Below, piece by piece: positions 1 through 8,719 of a stretch of 64,000 bases of DNA. The notes beneath the pieces are model-generated. The model saw only the letters and a list, made by a program, of their open reading frames with translations, had not been told where the DNA came from and searched no databases. Positions within the stretch are counted from its first letter, which is position 1. Each line of letters begins with the position of its first letter. This stretch comes from Streptomyces sp. NBC_01198 (GTDB lineage: Bacteria > Actinomycetota > Actinomycetes > Streptomycetales > Streptomycetaceae), in NCBI RefSeq assembly GCF_036010485.1, contig NZ_CP108568.1:7052001-7116000 (forward strand). The letters run 5' to 3'. The position numbers were made by a program, and so were the translations under genes.

Positions 1-2220
1 CGGCCGCGCTTCGCCGAGTTGGAGGAGCACCTGCTGCGCCACGGCCGGGTGCGGCACTGGTCGGAGTGGTGGCACCAGTACGTCGAGCTCCCGCTCGGCG
101 AGAGCGACAGCGACCACGACACGTACCGGCAGGTCATGCTGCTGATCGGCAGCCTGTTCCGGCGGCTGGCACCGGGTGACGCGGAGCGGGTCGCGGTGGA
201 CGAGGACCGCGAGCGGTACATGTGGACCAGGATGCGCGAGCACCTGGCCGCCGGCGGCGCCGATCCCGCGGACTGCCTCTACGTCTGCGGCGCCTTCCAC
301 GCGGCCAGCCGGGTGGCGGAGTTCGGCGTCCAGGGCACCGACACCTTCGAGATCACCCCGCGCACCGCCAGCACCTGGCAGTACGGCCTGATCCCGTCCA
401 GCCACACGGCGATCGAGGCGCAGTTCGGCCTGGCCGGCGGCTCGGTGTCGATCGCGGCGACCCAGTGGGCGAAGAACCTCAGGCGCACCCGGGTACAGCC
501 CTTCCGGCTGGCCGGGCAGGCGGGCAGGCGGAAACCGGCGAAGCGGGCGAGGGCCCAGGACCCGGCGCCCGCCGCGCCCGGCGGCGTCCCGGCCGACCGG
601 CTCACCGGCTTCCTGCGGCGCCCGCCGGTGCTCGACCCGCTGGACGAGGCGGAACTGCTCGGCTGGTCCGTCGACATCGTGCGGGCCGCCCGCCGCAACG
701 GCTACCTGGCCTCCACCGCGGACGCCATCGCGGTCTTCGAGACCTCGATCCTGCTGGCCGGCATGCGCGACCGGGCCAGGCCCACCCCGTACGACTTCCA
801 GGACGCGGCGGTCACCTGCATCGAGAAGGACGCCGTGCCCGGGCGGCGCGACGTGCGCCGGCTGGTGGAGATCATGATGGGCGGCGACCGGATCGGGCAG
901 GTCGGCTACGACGCGCTGCCGCCGCTGGCCCGCGACGTGCACGACCGGCTCGCGCCGCTCGGCCTCAGGCTCCAGCAGCGCGGGGTGCAGCGGGCGCTGC
1001 TCGACATGGCCGCCCGGCCGGAACTGGCCCGCTGCTCCGACGTGCTGTGGATGCTGCGCCGGCTGATGCCGCAGGGCACCGCCCGGCCGATCATGGGCGA
1101 GCGGCGGCTCGGCGAGAGCCCCATCCAGGAGTCCTGGGACGTCGCGCTCGGCACCCACCAGCGGGCGCTGATCGAGCTGGGTTACGAGGGCGTCAGCATC
1201 GAGCAGGTGCTGGAACAGCGGCTGCGGCGTGCCGCGTACGATCCGCAGGCGACCACCGCGGTGGTGCTGCAGGCCGTCGAGGACGCCACGCTGTATCTGC
1301 GCGGCCGCCGGCTCGCCGACGAGCTGGGCCGCCGCGCGCTGGAGGTGCTGGCGACCGAGCGCAGCGTGGACGGGGCGCCCGAGGTGCTGCGCCGGATACG
1401 CCGGCTGCTGGCCTTCTACCGCACCAGCGAGCCGGTGCTGCCCCCGTGGATCGCGTGCTTCGTCACCACCGGCTACGCGCACTACTGCACGCTGCTGCCG
1501 ACCGCGTTCACCGACGAGGACGCGACGGCCGGGCAGGTCGCCGCCATGCTGGGCTTCCTGTTCAGCATGGAGGGCCTGGCGCTGTCGCTGGGCTGCGACC
1601 GCACCCAGCTGGAGCTGGCCTTCGCGCAGTCGCACCCGCAGGAGCCGGCCAGGGTCGCGCTGCTGTGGGCGGCGCGGGTGCAGCTCGGACAGCTGACCCG
1701 CGCGGACCTGCGGGCGCGCTGCGACGAGCTTTTGGGCAACCCGCTGGTGGTGCCGGCCTACCCGCGCTATCTGAGCGGCTTCCTGCACGCGCTCGAACCG
1801 GTGCCGCAGCTGGCGGACTTCGTCGTCGAGCTGGTCTCCACGGCCTTCGCCCGGCTGCCCGACCCGGTGCTGCTGCCCTGGCTGCCGACGCTGATCGGCA
1901 CGCTGCGGGCCGGCGGCGCGGAACTGGCGCCGCTGCTGATCCGGGAGGCGGGGCGGATCTTCCCGGGCCGGCTCGCCGAGCTCGACGCCTGGGTGCCGCC
2001 GTGGGCGGCCGGACCGGAAGCGGTCACCGGCCCGCCCGCGCCGGCCGGCGGCGGGGGCGTCGCGCTGCTGGCCGCCCACCCGGCGGCCTGCGACGCGCTG
2101 GCGGAGCTGCTGGGCTGCGAGGGGACGTGGGCCGCGCCGGGCACCGGTGGCCGGGGCGTGGCACTGGCCGGCCGCCACCCGGACACCGCGGCGGCCCTGG
2201 AGGCGCTGCTGGGCGGCTGA
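1..2220 (+). CDS. DUF5682-like protein, 5'-truncated by the window edge
   Basis: The reading frame is open from base 1 (R-P-R-F-A-E precede the first possible TTG at 19), so the true start lies upstream and about 740 codons are visible. The early stretch, with an acidic/Arg segment (DEDRERYMWTRM) followed about 25 residues on by VCGAFHA, resembles the RE..M / GxxH pattern of the DUF5682 and TraB/ChaN-like families. The remainder is a long alpha-helical region without a motif I can name. There is no signal peptide or TM segment. In actinobacteria DUF5682 genes usually sit with VWA and MoxR-type AAA genes; those would lie left of the window and cannot be checked. The biochemical role is unknown. 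The coding call is firm and the family name is moderate. Confidence 0.7.
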   Translation, partial: RPRFAELEEHLLRHGRVRHWSEWWHQYVELPLGESDSDHDTYRQVMLLIGSLFRRLAPGDAERVAVDEDRERYMWTRMREHLAAGGADPADCLYVCGAFHAASRVAEFGVQGTDTFEITPRTASTWQYGLIPSSHTAIEAQFGLAGGSVSIAATQWAKNLRRTRVQPFRLAGQAGRRKPAKRARAQDPAPAAPGGVPADRLTGFLRRPPVLDPLDEAELLGWSVDIVRAARRNGYLASTADAIAVFETSILLAGMRDRARPTPYDFQDAAVTCIEKDAVPGRRDVRRLVEIMMGGDRIGQVGYDALPPLARDVHDRLAPLGLRLQQRGVQRALLDMAARPELARCSDVLWMLRRLMPQGTARPIMGERRLGESPIQESWDVALGTHQRALIELGYEGVSIEQVLEQRLRRAAYDPQATTAVVLQAVEDATLYLRGRRLADELGRRALEVLATERSVDGAPEVLRRIRRLLAFYRTSEPVLPPWIACFVTTGYAHYCTLLPTAFTDEDATAGQVAAMLGFLFSMEGLALSLGCDRTQLELAFAQSHPQEPARVALLWAARVQLGQLTRADLRARCDELLGNPLVVPAYPRYLSGFLHALEPVPQLADFVVELVSTAFARLPDPVLLPWLPTLIGTLRAGGAELAPLLIREAGRIFPGRLAELDAWVPPWAAGPEAVTGPPAPAGGGGVALLAAHPAACDALAELLGCEGTWAAPGTGGRGVALAGRHPDTAAALEALLGG

Positions 2221-2270
2221 CGGCGCCCGCAGGGCCGCGGGGACGGTCCGGCGGGACCGGCACAATTCTG

Positions 2271-2324
2271 GGAGAGCGCTCACCGAGGGGCGGCGGGAAG
2301 GCCGCGATCTGGCACTATGTGCCA
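2271..2324 (+). promoter_or_regulatory. Candidate operators upstream of the ROK gene
   Basis: Two inverted repeats sit in the 229-bp gap before the ROK gene. GGAG-AGCGCT-CACC (2271-2284) shares 10 of 14 positions with the CebR-type box found intact at 8646-8659. A perfect TGGCAC-TAT-GTGCCA repeat lies at 2310-2324. Either could be an autoregulatory site. No binding data can be inferred from sequence alone. Confidence 0.4.
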
Positions 2325-2449
2325 TGTCGTTGCGATTCCCGGGGGGTGCCGTGCAGCCGGACGGCACCTCGGCTCCGACCGGCCGGGTCCCGCGCCAGGA
2401 CCGGCGGACCCCGCGGACCGCCGGGACCGAGACCATGAGGGGGAGCCCG

Positions 2450-3661
2450 GTGACGCGCGAGGTGGGCCGGACGACGAGAGACCTTCGTCGGCACAATCGC
2501 ACCTCCGTGCTGACCAGGCTCTACCTGCACGGGCCCGCCAGCCGCTTCGACCTGATGAAGGCCACCGGGCTGAGCTCGGCGACGGTCAGCAACGTCGTCA
2601 CCGACCTGGTGGCCCACGGCCTGGTGGCCGAGGCGGGACTGCTGGACTCCGACGGCGGCCGGCCGCGCACGCTGCTCGAAGTGCGCCCCGGATACGCCCA
2701 GGTGGTCGGCGTCGACATCGGCGAGACCCACGTCCAGGTCGGCCTGTTCGACTGGACGCTGGACACCGTCGCGACCGCCACCTACCCGATGGACGAGGGC
2801 CGGCCGGAACCCGCCGTGCTCGCCGAACTGGTGCGGGCCGGCATCGAGGAGGTCACCGCGAAGGCCGGCGCCGACGCGGCCGCGCTGCTCGGCGTCGGCG
2901 TGGGGGTGCCGGGGGCGGTGCTGCCGGACGGGTTGGTGCACGCGCCGACGCTGGGCTGGTCCGACGTGCCCTTCGACATGCTGCTGCGCCCCCATGTGCC
3001 CGCGCCCCTGCACCTGGACAACTGCGCCCGCACCCTCGGCCAGGCCGAGATGTGGCGGGGCGCGGGGCGCGGCGCCCAGCGGGCCATCGTCGGGCTGCTG
3101 GCGGTCGGCGTCGGGGCGGCGGTCGCCACCGGCTCACCGGGCGGGGTGACCAGCACCACCAGCGAGTGGGGCCACACCGTCGTGGAGGCCGGGGGGGCGC
3201 TCTGCCGGTGCGGTTCGCACGGCTGCCTGGAGGCCTACGTCGGCGCGGACGCGATCCTGGAGCGCTACGGGCGGCTGGCCGGCGTGGCCGAGCCGTCCGG
3301 CGCCGGGCGCGGGGCCGCCGTCGGGGCGGACACCGAGGCGCGGCTGGCCGCGCTCGTCGCCGACGCGGGCCGTCCCGGCCCCGCCGCCGACACCGTCCGC
3401 GCCACCGCCGAATACCTCGGCATCGGGATCGCCAACCTGATCAACCTGCTCGGCCCCGACCGGGTGATCCTGTCCGGCTGGGTCAGCGCGGCCATGGGCC
3501 CGGCGATGCTACCCGCGGTCCGTGACGCGACGCGCCGCCACACCCTGGACTACCTGGCCGAGCGCACGGTCCTCGAACTGGGCCGGCTCGGTCCCGAGCA
3601 GGTCGCCCTCGGGGCGGCCACGCTCCCGGTGCACGGGCTGCTGACGGCGGGGGGGCGCTGA
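2450..3661 (+). CDS. ROK family transcriptional regulator
   Basis: A 403-residue protein with an N-terminal winged HTH (about residues 12-70: NRTSVLTRLYLHGPASRFDL, then the recognition stretch GLSSATVSNVVTDLV) and a C-terminal ROK sugar-binding/kinase-like domain. The ROK zinc motif CRCGSHGCLEAY and the nucleotide-binding-like GVDIGETHVQVGLFD are present. ROK regulators such as XylR and NagC bind a sugar ligand and control uptake operons. I chose the GTG at 2450 because AGGGGGAG sits about five bases upstream; an in-frame ATG at 2435 is the alternative. It reads toward the aldehyde dehydrogenase/ABC transporter operon and is its likely controller, although that is inference from position. Confidence 0.9.
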   Translation: MTREVGRTTRDLRRHNRTSVLTRLYLHGPASRFDLMKATGLSSATVSNVVTDLVAHGLVAEAGLLDSDGGRPRTLLEVRPGYAQVVGVDIGETHVQVGLFDWTLDTVATATYPMDEGRPEPAVLAELVRAGIEEVTAKAGADAAALLGVGVGVPGAVLPDGLVHAPTLGWSDVPFDMLLRPHVPAPLHLDNCARTLGQAEMWRGAGRGAQRAIVGLLAVGVGAAVATGSPGGVTSTTSEWGHTVVEAGGALCRCGSHGCLEAYVGADAILERYGRLAGVAEPSGAGRGAAVGADTEARLAALVADAGRPGPAADTVRATAEYLGIGIANLINLLGPDRVILSGWVSAAMGPAMLPAVRDATRRHTLDYLAERTVLELGRLGPEQVALGAATLPVHGLLTAGGR

Positions 3662-3946
3662 GCCCTTCGCCGCCCACGGGCTGAACTCCGCAGCCGACGG
3701 CGCAGGTTGGGCGGGCCGCCCGCCGCCCCGGGGTCCCACCCGGCGGTTGCCGGTGGGGAGTTGGGGGTCCGCTTCTCTTCCCTGAAGCCCGGCCCGGGGC
3801 CGCGTGCCCGGGCGGGCGGCCCCGCACGGGGGCAACTTCGGCGAAATTTGTTCGTCACGACCGTTGACCCCCCATCGGCTGCTACTTAGTTTAAGTCCCG
3901 TAAAAAGCGGCGGCCCGCCGTCACCCTCCCGCACCCTGGAGCACGT
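3662..3946 (+). promoter_or_regulatory. ROK/ALDH intergenic region with TTTAAGTCCCGT motif
   Basis: A 285-bp gene-free stretch. The part next to the ALDH gene is conspicuously AT-rich for this genome (3880-3906) and contains CTTAGTTTAAG (a small inverted repeat) running into TTTAAGTCCCGT at 3890-3901, 46 bases before the ATG. Very similar 12-mers precede GH30 (21722-21733) and GH16 (25202-25213). GGAG at 3938-3941 is the ALDH ribosome-binding site. The AT-rich stretch is a plausible promoter/operator for the ALDH-ABC operon. Confidence 0.45.
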
Positions 3947-5383
3947 ATGCCCTCCCAACCCGGCGACGGCCGGCTGTACATCGACGGAGCCTTCGTGCCC
4001 GCCGCCTCCGGACGCACCGGGGTGGTCGAGGAGAAGGCGACCGGCAAGCCGATCGGCAGCTACGCGCTCGGCTCGGCAGCCGACATCGACCGGGCTGTCG
4101 CCGCGGCCCGGGCCGCGCAGCCCGCTTGGGGAGCGCTCTCCGCACCGGAGCGGGCCGGCTATCTGCGCGCCTTCTGCGGGTATCTGGAGGCGCACTACGA
4201 GGAGTTGGTCGAGCAGAGCATGCGCGAGACCGGCGGAGTGCGGGCCAAGGCCGAGGACGAGGTCGGCACCAGCATCCGGCAGCTCGCGCTGTCGGCCGTG
4301 CAGGTCGGCGAGAGCGCCGGCGACATCCTGCCGCCGTACAAGGCGGGCAAGCTCTCGCTGTCCCGTGCGGTGCCGCTGGGCGTGCTGGGGCTCATCACCC
4401 CCTGGAACTACCCGATGAATCTGGCCATGCGTGCCCTGGCGCCCGGGCTGGCGTTCGGCAACACCGTGGTGCTCAAGCCCGCGGAGCTGACCCCGGTGAT
4501 CGGCGGCCAGGTGCTCGCCGCCGCCGCGGACCACGCGGGCCTGCCGCCGGGCGTATTCAACGTCGTCACCGGCGACGGCCCCGACGCCGGCTGGCCGCTG
4601 GCCCGCCACCAGGGCCTGGACATGCTGGACTTCACCGGGTCGCGCGAGGTGGGCCTGGCCATCGACCGTGCGGCGGCCGGCGAGTTGCGCGACATCCGGC
4701 TCGAACTCGGCGGCAGCAACGCCTTCGTGGTGCTGGACGACGCCGACGTCGAACTCGCCGCGAGCTGCGCCATGATCGCCTCCCTCGAATTCCAGGGCCA
4801 GACCTGCATCAGCGCCAGCCGGCACATCGTGCAGCGCGCGGTGGCCGAGGACTACCTCGACGCGCTGACCCGGCGGGCCGCGGCCCTCACCGTCGGCGAC
4901 CCCTTCGACCCCGGCACCGACCTGGGCCCGCTGATCAGCGCGGCGCAGCGGGACCGGGTGCACCGCGCCATCGTGGAGCCGTCACTGGCGATGGGTGCCC
5001 GGCTGGTGACCGGCGGCAGCTACGACGGGCTGTTCTACCGGCCCACCGTGCTGGCCGGCGTCACCGCGCGGATGCCCGCCTTCCGCGAGGAGATCTTCGG
5101 CCCCGTCCTGCCGGTCACCGTCGTCGACACCGAGGCCGAGGCCATCGCCCTCACCAACGGCCTGCCCATGCTGATGAATTCGGTCTTCACCCGGGACCTG
5201 ATCCGCGGGCTGTCCGTCGCCGAGCAGCTGCAGGCCGGCGAGGTGCACGTCAACGACGCGCACGCACGGCACGGCGCCGAGAACCAGATGCCCGGCTTCA
5301 CCCGGCGCCAGTGGATCGGCCTGCAGCGCACCCCCTTGAGTTTCCCCGACTGGGCCACCGCGCCCGCCGACGAAGAGAGCTGA
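3947..5383 (+). CDS. NAD(P)-dependent aldehyde dehydrogenase
   Basis: A 478-residue ALDH-superfamily enzyme oxidising an aldehyde to the carboxylate. Family hallmarks are clear: TPWNYPMNLA near residue 150, KPAELTP, FTGSREVG, the general-base Glu253 in LELGGSNAF, the nucleophile Cys287 in GQTCISASR, and EEIFGPVLPV near residue 380. The length is normal. The ATG is preceded by GGAG at five-base spacing. Ten bases separate its stop from the sugar-binding lipoprotein gene, so it leads the transporter operon. That placement is unusual and suggests the imported compound, or a breakdown product, yields an aldehyde. The substrate cannot be told from sequence. Confidence 0.93.
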   Translation: MPSQPGDGRLYIDGAFVPAASGRTGVVEEKATGKPIGSYALGSAADIDRAVAAARAAQPAWGALSAPERAGYLRAFCGYLEAHYEELVEQSMRETGGVRAKAEDEVGTSIRQLALSAVQVGESAGDILPPYKAGKLSLSRAVPLGVLGLITPWNYPMNLAMRALAPGLAFGNTVVLKPAELTPVIGGQVLAAAADHAGLPPGVFNVVTGDGPDAGWPLARHQGLDMLDFTGSREVGLAIDRAAAGELRDIRLELGGSNAFVVLDDADVELAASCAMIASLEFQGQTCISASRHIVQRAVAEDYLDALTRRAAALTVGDPFDPGTDLGPLISAAQRDRVHRAIVEPSLAMGARLVTGGSYDGLFYRPTVLAGVTARMPAFREEIFGPVLPVTVVDTEAEAIALTNGLPMLMNSVFTRDLIRGLSVAEQLQAGEVHVNDAHARHGAENQMPGFTRRQWIGLQRTPLSFPDWATAPADEES

Positions 5384-5393
5384 GGACAACCCC

Positions 5394-6728
5394 ATGAGCG
5401 TGATACCGAGAAGACGGCGCGGTGTCGCCGCCGTCGCGCTGCTCGCGGCCGGCCTGCTGGCCACGACCGCGGCCTGCGGGGGCGGGAGTTCGGACCGGAA
5501 GTCCGACGCGTCGGCGACCGGCGCGAGCAAGGGCAAGGTCACGCTGACGTTCTGGGACTGGGACCCGAACATCGACAAGGTGGTGGCCAAGTGGAACGCC
5601 GGCCACCCCGACATCCAGGTGAAGCTCTCCAACCCGGCAGGCGGCGACCAGCTGGTGGCGAAGATGATCACCGCCCACGAGGCCAAGAACGGTCCCGACG
5701 TCGCCAAGGTCGAATACCAGTCGCTGCCCGCGCTGGTGTCCAAGGGCGTCGTCGCCGACATCACCGGCTACACCAAGGACACCGTCACGAAGTACGACGC
5801 GGCCACCTTGAAGAGCACCGTCTTCCAGGGCAAGGTCTACGGCGTCCCGCAGGATGTCGCCCCGCTGATGCTCTTCTACCGCACAGACCTGTTCGCCAAG
5901 TACGGCCTGAGCGTGCCGAAGACCTGGGACGAGTTCGCGGCCGAGGCCAGGACCGTACGCAGCAAGGCCCCCGCGTCGTATCTGACCAACTTCGACGCGG
6001 CCGACCCCGGCTGGTTCACCGGCCTCGCCCAGCAGGCCGGCGCCAACTGGTGGTCCACCAGCGGCGACTCGTGGAAGGTCGACATCGCCGACGCGCCCAC
6101 CAAGAAGGTGGCCGGCTACTGGCAGGGCCTGGTCGGCGACGGCAGCATCGCCAAGAACCCCTCGTTCTCGCCGCAGTGGAACAAGCAGATGAACGACGGC
6201 ACCCTGCTCAGCTGGATCTCCGGCGCCTGGGCGCCGGCCCAGCTCGGCGGCATCGCACCCGCCACCAAGGGCAAGTGGGCGGTGGCGCCGTTGCCGGCCT
6301 GGACCGCGGGCGACCCGGCCACCGGCATCTGGGGCGGCTCGGCCACCACCGTCACCACCGACTCCGAACACCCCGCCCAGGCAGCCGAGTTCGCCTCCTG
6401 GCTGAACACCGACGACGCGGCGGTGACCGAGCAGGTCAAGCAGATCAACGTCTACCCGGCCGCCACCTCGGGCCGTTCGCTGCCGGTGCTGCAGGCGGCG
6501 CCCGCGTTCTTCCCGAACCAGCCGGACTTCTACGCCGAGGTGAAGAAGGTCGCCCCCGCGGCCCGCTCCTTCCCGATGTGGGGTCCCGACGTGACCGTCA
6601 CCTTCACCGGCTACACCGACGGTTTCAGCAAGGCCCTGCAGTCCGGCGGCTCCTTCGCCGGGGCGCTCGACAGCATGCAGAGCGCCACCGTCGCGGACAT
6701 GAAGAAGCTCGGATTCACGGTCGGCTGA
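5394..6728 (+). CDS. Sugar ABC transporter substrate-binding lipoprotein
   Basis: A 444-residue extracellular solute-binding protein of the CUT1/family-1 type. It has a basic N-terminus, a hydrophobic segment and a lipobox ending at Cys28 (TTAAC-GGG), so it should be lipid-anchored outside the membrane. The mature part opens with VTLTFWDWDPNIDKVVAKWN, typical of oligosaccharide binders. It overlaps the next permease by one base (TGATG). The family transports oligosaccharides with an ATPase usually encoded elsewhere (MsiK in Streptomyces), and no ATPase gene is present here. Cellobiose is possible given the nearby GH6, but the transporter itself carries no CebR box, so I do not call it cebE. 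Confidence 0.92.
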   Translation: MSVIPRRRRGVAAVALLAAGLLATTAACGGGSSDRKSDASATGASKGKVTLTFWDWDPNIDKVVAKWNAGHPDIQVKLSNPAGGDQLVAKMITAHEAKNGPDVAKVEYQSLPALVSKGVVADITGYTKDTVTKYDAATLKSTVFQGKVYGVPQDVAPLMLFYRTDLFAKYGLSVPKTWDEFAAEARTVRSKAPASYLTNFDAADPGWFTGLAQQAGANWWSTSGDSWKVDIADAPTKKVAGYWQGLVGDGSIAKNPSFSPQWNKQMNDGTLLSWISGAWAPAQLGGIAPATKGKWAVAPLPAWTAGDPATGIWGGSATTVTTDSEHPAQAAEFASWLNTDDAAVTEQVKQINVYPAATSGRSLPVLQAAPAFFPNQPDFYAEVKKVAPAARSFPMWGPDVTVTFTGYTDGFSKALQSGGSFAGALDSMQSATVADMKKLGFTVG

Positions 6729-7624
6729 TGGCACGCACCACGACGACCGCGCGCAGGACCGGCGGATTCCCGTATCTGCTGGTCCTGCCCGCCGTGCTGC
6801 TCTTCGCCGCCTTCGTGGTGGCCCCCGGCGGCTACGCGCTGCTGCTCAGCTTCCAGCGCCGCAAGGTCAACGGCGGCCTGCTCGGCGGCGGCACCCACAC
6901 CGTCTTCGCCGGCCTGGCCAACTACCGCGACGTGCTCGGCGACGCCGACCTGTGGTCCGGCGTGCTGCGGATGCTGGCGCTGGGCGCCGTCACCGTGCCC
7001 GCCACGGTCGTCTTCGCGCTGCTCTTCGCGGTGCTGCTCGACCTGGAGCGGACCCGGCTCAAGCGGATCACCCGGCTGACGATCTTCCTGCCCTACGCGG
7101 TGCCCGGCGTGATCGCCTCGCTGATGTGGGGCTTCCTCTACCTGCCCGCCACCAGCCCGATCGGCGGCGACCGGGTGGACTTCTTCGGCCAGGTGGCGGT
7201 CTACTTCTCGGTCGGCAACGTCGCGGTGTGGGGCGCGGTCGGCTTCAACATGATCGTCATCTACACCGCCCTGCGCGCGCTGCCCGCCGAACTCTTCGAG
7301 TCCGCCCGCCTCGACGGCGCCTCGGAGTGGCAGATCATACGCCGCATCAAGGTGCCGATGGTGCTGCCCGCGGTGGTGATGTGCACGCTGTTCACGGTGC
7401 TCGCCGCACTCCAGGTCTTCAACGAGCCCAACACCCTCAAACCGCTGTCCAACGCGGTGTCGTCCACCTGGGTGCCGCTGATGAAGATCTACGACGACGC
7501 GTTCGGCAACTCCGACATCTACTCCGCCGCCGCCACCTCCGTCGTGCTGACCGCAGCCGCCCTCGCGGTGTCCTTCGTCACCGCCCGCCTCATCCAGTCC
7601 CGGGTCCAGCAGGAGGCCGCATGA
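6728..7624 (+). CDS. CUT1 sugar ABC transporter permease 1 (MalF-like)
   Basis: A 298-residue integral membrane protein with about six TM helices. The EAA loop that docks the ATPase reads ELFESARLDGASEWQIIRRI (around residues 193-212), followed by VPMVLP. It starts at the ATG in the TGATG overlap with the lipoprotein gene and ends in an ATGA overlap with the second permease, indicating tight translational coupling. It forms the transmembrane channel with its partner and feeds the solute bound by the upstream lipoprotein into the cytoplasm. Confidence 0.93.
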   Translation: MARTTTTARRTGGFPYLLVLPAVLLFAAFVVAPGGYALLLSFQRRKVNGGLLGGGTHTVFAGLANYRDVLGDADLWSGVLRMLALGAVTVPATVVFALLFAVLLDLERTRLKRITRLTIFLPYAVPGVIASLMWGFLYLPATSPIGGDRVDFFGQVAVYFSVGNVAVWGAVGFNMIVIYTALRALPAELFESARLDGASEWQIIRRIKVPMVLPAVVMCTLFTVLAALQVFNEPNTLKPLSNAVSSTWVPLMKIYDDAFGNSDIYSAAATSVVLTAAALAVSFVTARLIQSRVQQEAA

Positions 7625-8523
7625 CCGCCACGGCCGGCGTCTCGGCGCCGCCCCGCGACCGTACGACCGCGTCGCCCGCGGCCTACCGCCCGCGGCGGAT
7701 CGCGATCCTGCCCACCACCGCCCTGGTGCTCGGCGCGCTCTACTGCGTGGTGCCGACGCTGTGGATCCTCGTCGCGGCCACCAAGTCCCGCACCAAGCTC
7801 TTCTCCACCGACACCTACACGCCCTCCCTCGACCTCGGCATCGTCCACAACATCCGCGACCTGTCGCACTACCAGGGCGGCATCTTCTGGCACTGGATGC
7901 TCAACAGCTTCTTCTACGCCGCCGTCGGCGGGCTGCTCGCCTCCCTGGTGTCCGCCGCGACCGGATACGCGCTGGCGAAGTACGAGTTCCGCGGCCGCGG
8001 CGCGCTGTTCAACACCATCCTGGCCGGGGTGCTGCTGCCGCAGATCGTGCTCGCGGTGCCGCAGTATCTGCTGCTGTCCAAGGTCGGCCTGACCGACAGC
8101 CTGATCGGGGTGCTGCTGCCGCAGCTGTTCAACCCCTACGGCATCTACCTGTGTAAGATCTACGCCCAGTCGGCCGTCCCCGACTCGCTGCTGGAGGCCG
8201 GGCGGATCGACGGGGCGGGAGAGGGGCGGCTGTTCGTCTCGGTGGGACTGCGGCTGATGGGGCCGGGCCTGGTCACCGTCTTCCTGCTGCAGTTCATCGC
8301 CATCTGGAACAACTTCCTGCTGCCGTACGTGATGCTCACCTCCGACGACAAGTTCCCGCTCACCGTGGGCCTGTACAGCCTGCTGCGGCACGGCGCCGCC
8401 GAGGCGTCGCTGTACTCGCTGGTGATCACCGGGACGCTGCTCTCCGTCCTGCCGGTGATCGCGCTGTTCCTGTCGTTGCAGCGCTTCTGGCGGATCGACC
8501 TGGTGACGGGAGCCCTCAAGTAG
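7621..8523 (+). CDS. CUT1 sugar ABC transporter permease 2 (MalG-like)
   Basis: A 300-residue permease with six predicted TM helices and the EAA motif SLLEAGRIDGAGEGRLFVSV near residue 190, followed by GLRLMGPGL. The C-terminus FWRIDLVTGALK is typical of MalG-type subunits. The ATG overlaps the stop of permease 1 by four bases (ATGA). It is the last gene of the ALDH-ABC operon, as a strong hairpin follows within 35 bases. No ATP-binding subunit is encoded in the operon, as is common for Streptomyces CUT1 systems. Confidence 0.93.
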   Translation: MTATAGVSAPPRDRTTASPAAYRPRRIAILPTTALVLGALYCVVPTLWILVAATKSRTKLFSTDTYTPSLDLGIVHNIRDLSHYQGGIFWHWMLNSFFYAAVGGLLASLVSAATGYALAKYEFRGRGALFNTILAGVLLPQIVLAVPQYLLLSKVGLTDSLIGVLLPQLFNPYGIYLCKIYAQSAVPDSLLEAGRIDGAGEGRLFVSVGLRLMGPGLVTVFLLQFIAIWNNFLLPYVMLTSDDKFPLTVGLYSLLRHGAAEASLYSLVITGTLLSVLPVIALFLSLQRFWRIDLVTGALK

Positions 8524-8556
8524 GGGACCGCGACTCGCGCCTGTGTCCGGCCCCGA

Positions 8557-8603
8557 CCCTGTGCGGGCTTGAAGAGTCTTCACTTCTTGAAGCCCGCACA
8601 GGG
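8557..8603 (+). terminator. Terminator of the ALDH-ABC operon
   Basis: Perfect 14-bp arms CCCTGTGCGGGCTT (8557-8570) and AAGCCCGCACAGGG (8590-8603) enclose a 19-base loop that contains its own small GAAGA/TCTTC hairpin. It begins 34 bases after the permease stop and separates the transporter operon from the GH6 promoter. Confidence 0.8.
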
Positions 8604-8605
8604 GA

Positions 8606-8635
8606 TTGACTGCGCTCCCGTGCGAGGAGTTAATT
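8606..8635 (+). promoter_or_regulatory. Putative GH6 promoter
   Basis: TTGACT at 8606-8611 fits a -35 element, with a TTAATT at 8630-8635 as an approximate -10 after 18 bases. The -10 match is imperfect. The CebR-type operator starts about ten bases downstream, where bound repressor would block initiation. GAGGA/TCCTC also form a small inverted repeat over the -10 region. Confidence 0.45.
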
Positions 8636-8644
8636 CCTCTGCAT

Positions 8645-8681
8645 GTGGGAGCGCTCCCACTCACCCCGGAGAGCGCTCCCC
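8645..8681 (+). promoter_or_regulatory. CebR-type operator pair upstream of GH6 cellulase
   Basis: GTGGGAGCGCTCCCAC at 8645-8660 is a perfect 16-bp palindrome whose core TGGGAGCGCTCCCA is the published Streptomyces CebR box. A degenerate second copy, GGAGAGCGCTCCCC (8668-8681, 11 of 14 matches), follows 22 bases centre to centre. CebR is the LacI-family cellobiose-responsive repressor of cellulolysis. No CebR gene is adjacent, so the repressor would act from elsewhere. Confidence 0.85.
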
Positions 8682-8719
8682 TGAACGGCACCCGCGCCCG
8701 CCTGTCAAGGAGCCCCCAC

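Noticed and set aside
222..2438. 738-aa plus-strand frame overlapping the DUF5682-like gene
   Set aside because: Arg/Gly/Pro-rich shadow frame without motifs; the overlapping frame has normal protein character.
5394..8523. Calling the transporter cebEFG
   Set aside because: No adjacent cebR or bglC and no CebR box before the operon; the substrate cannot be assigned.
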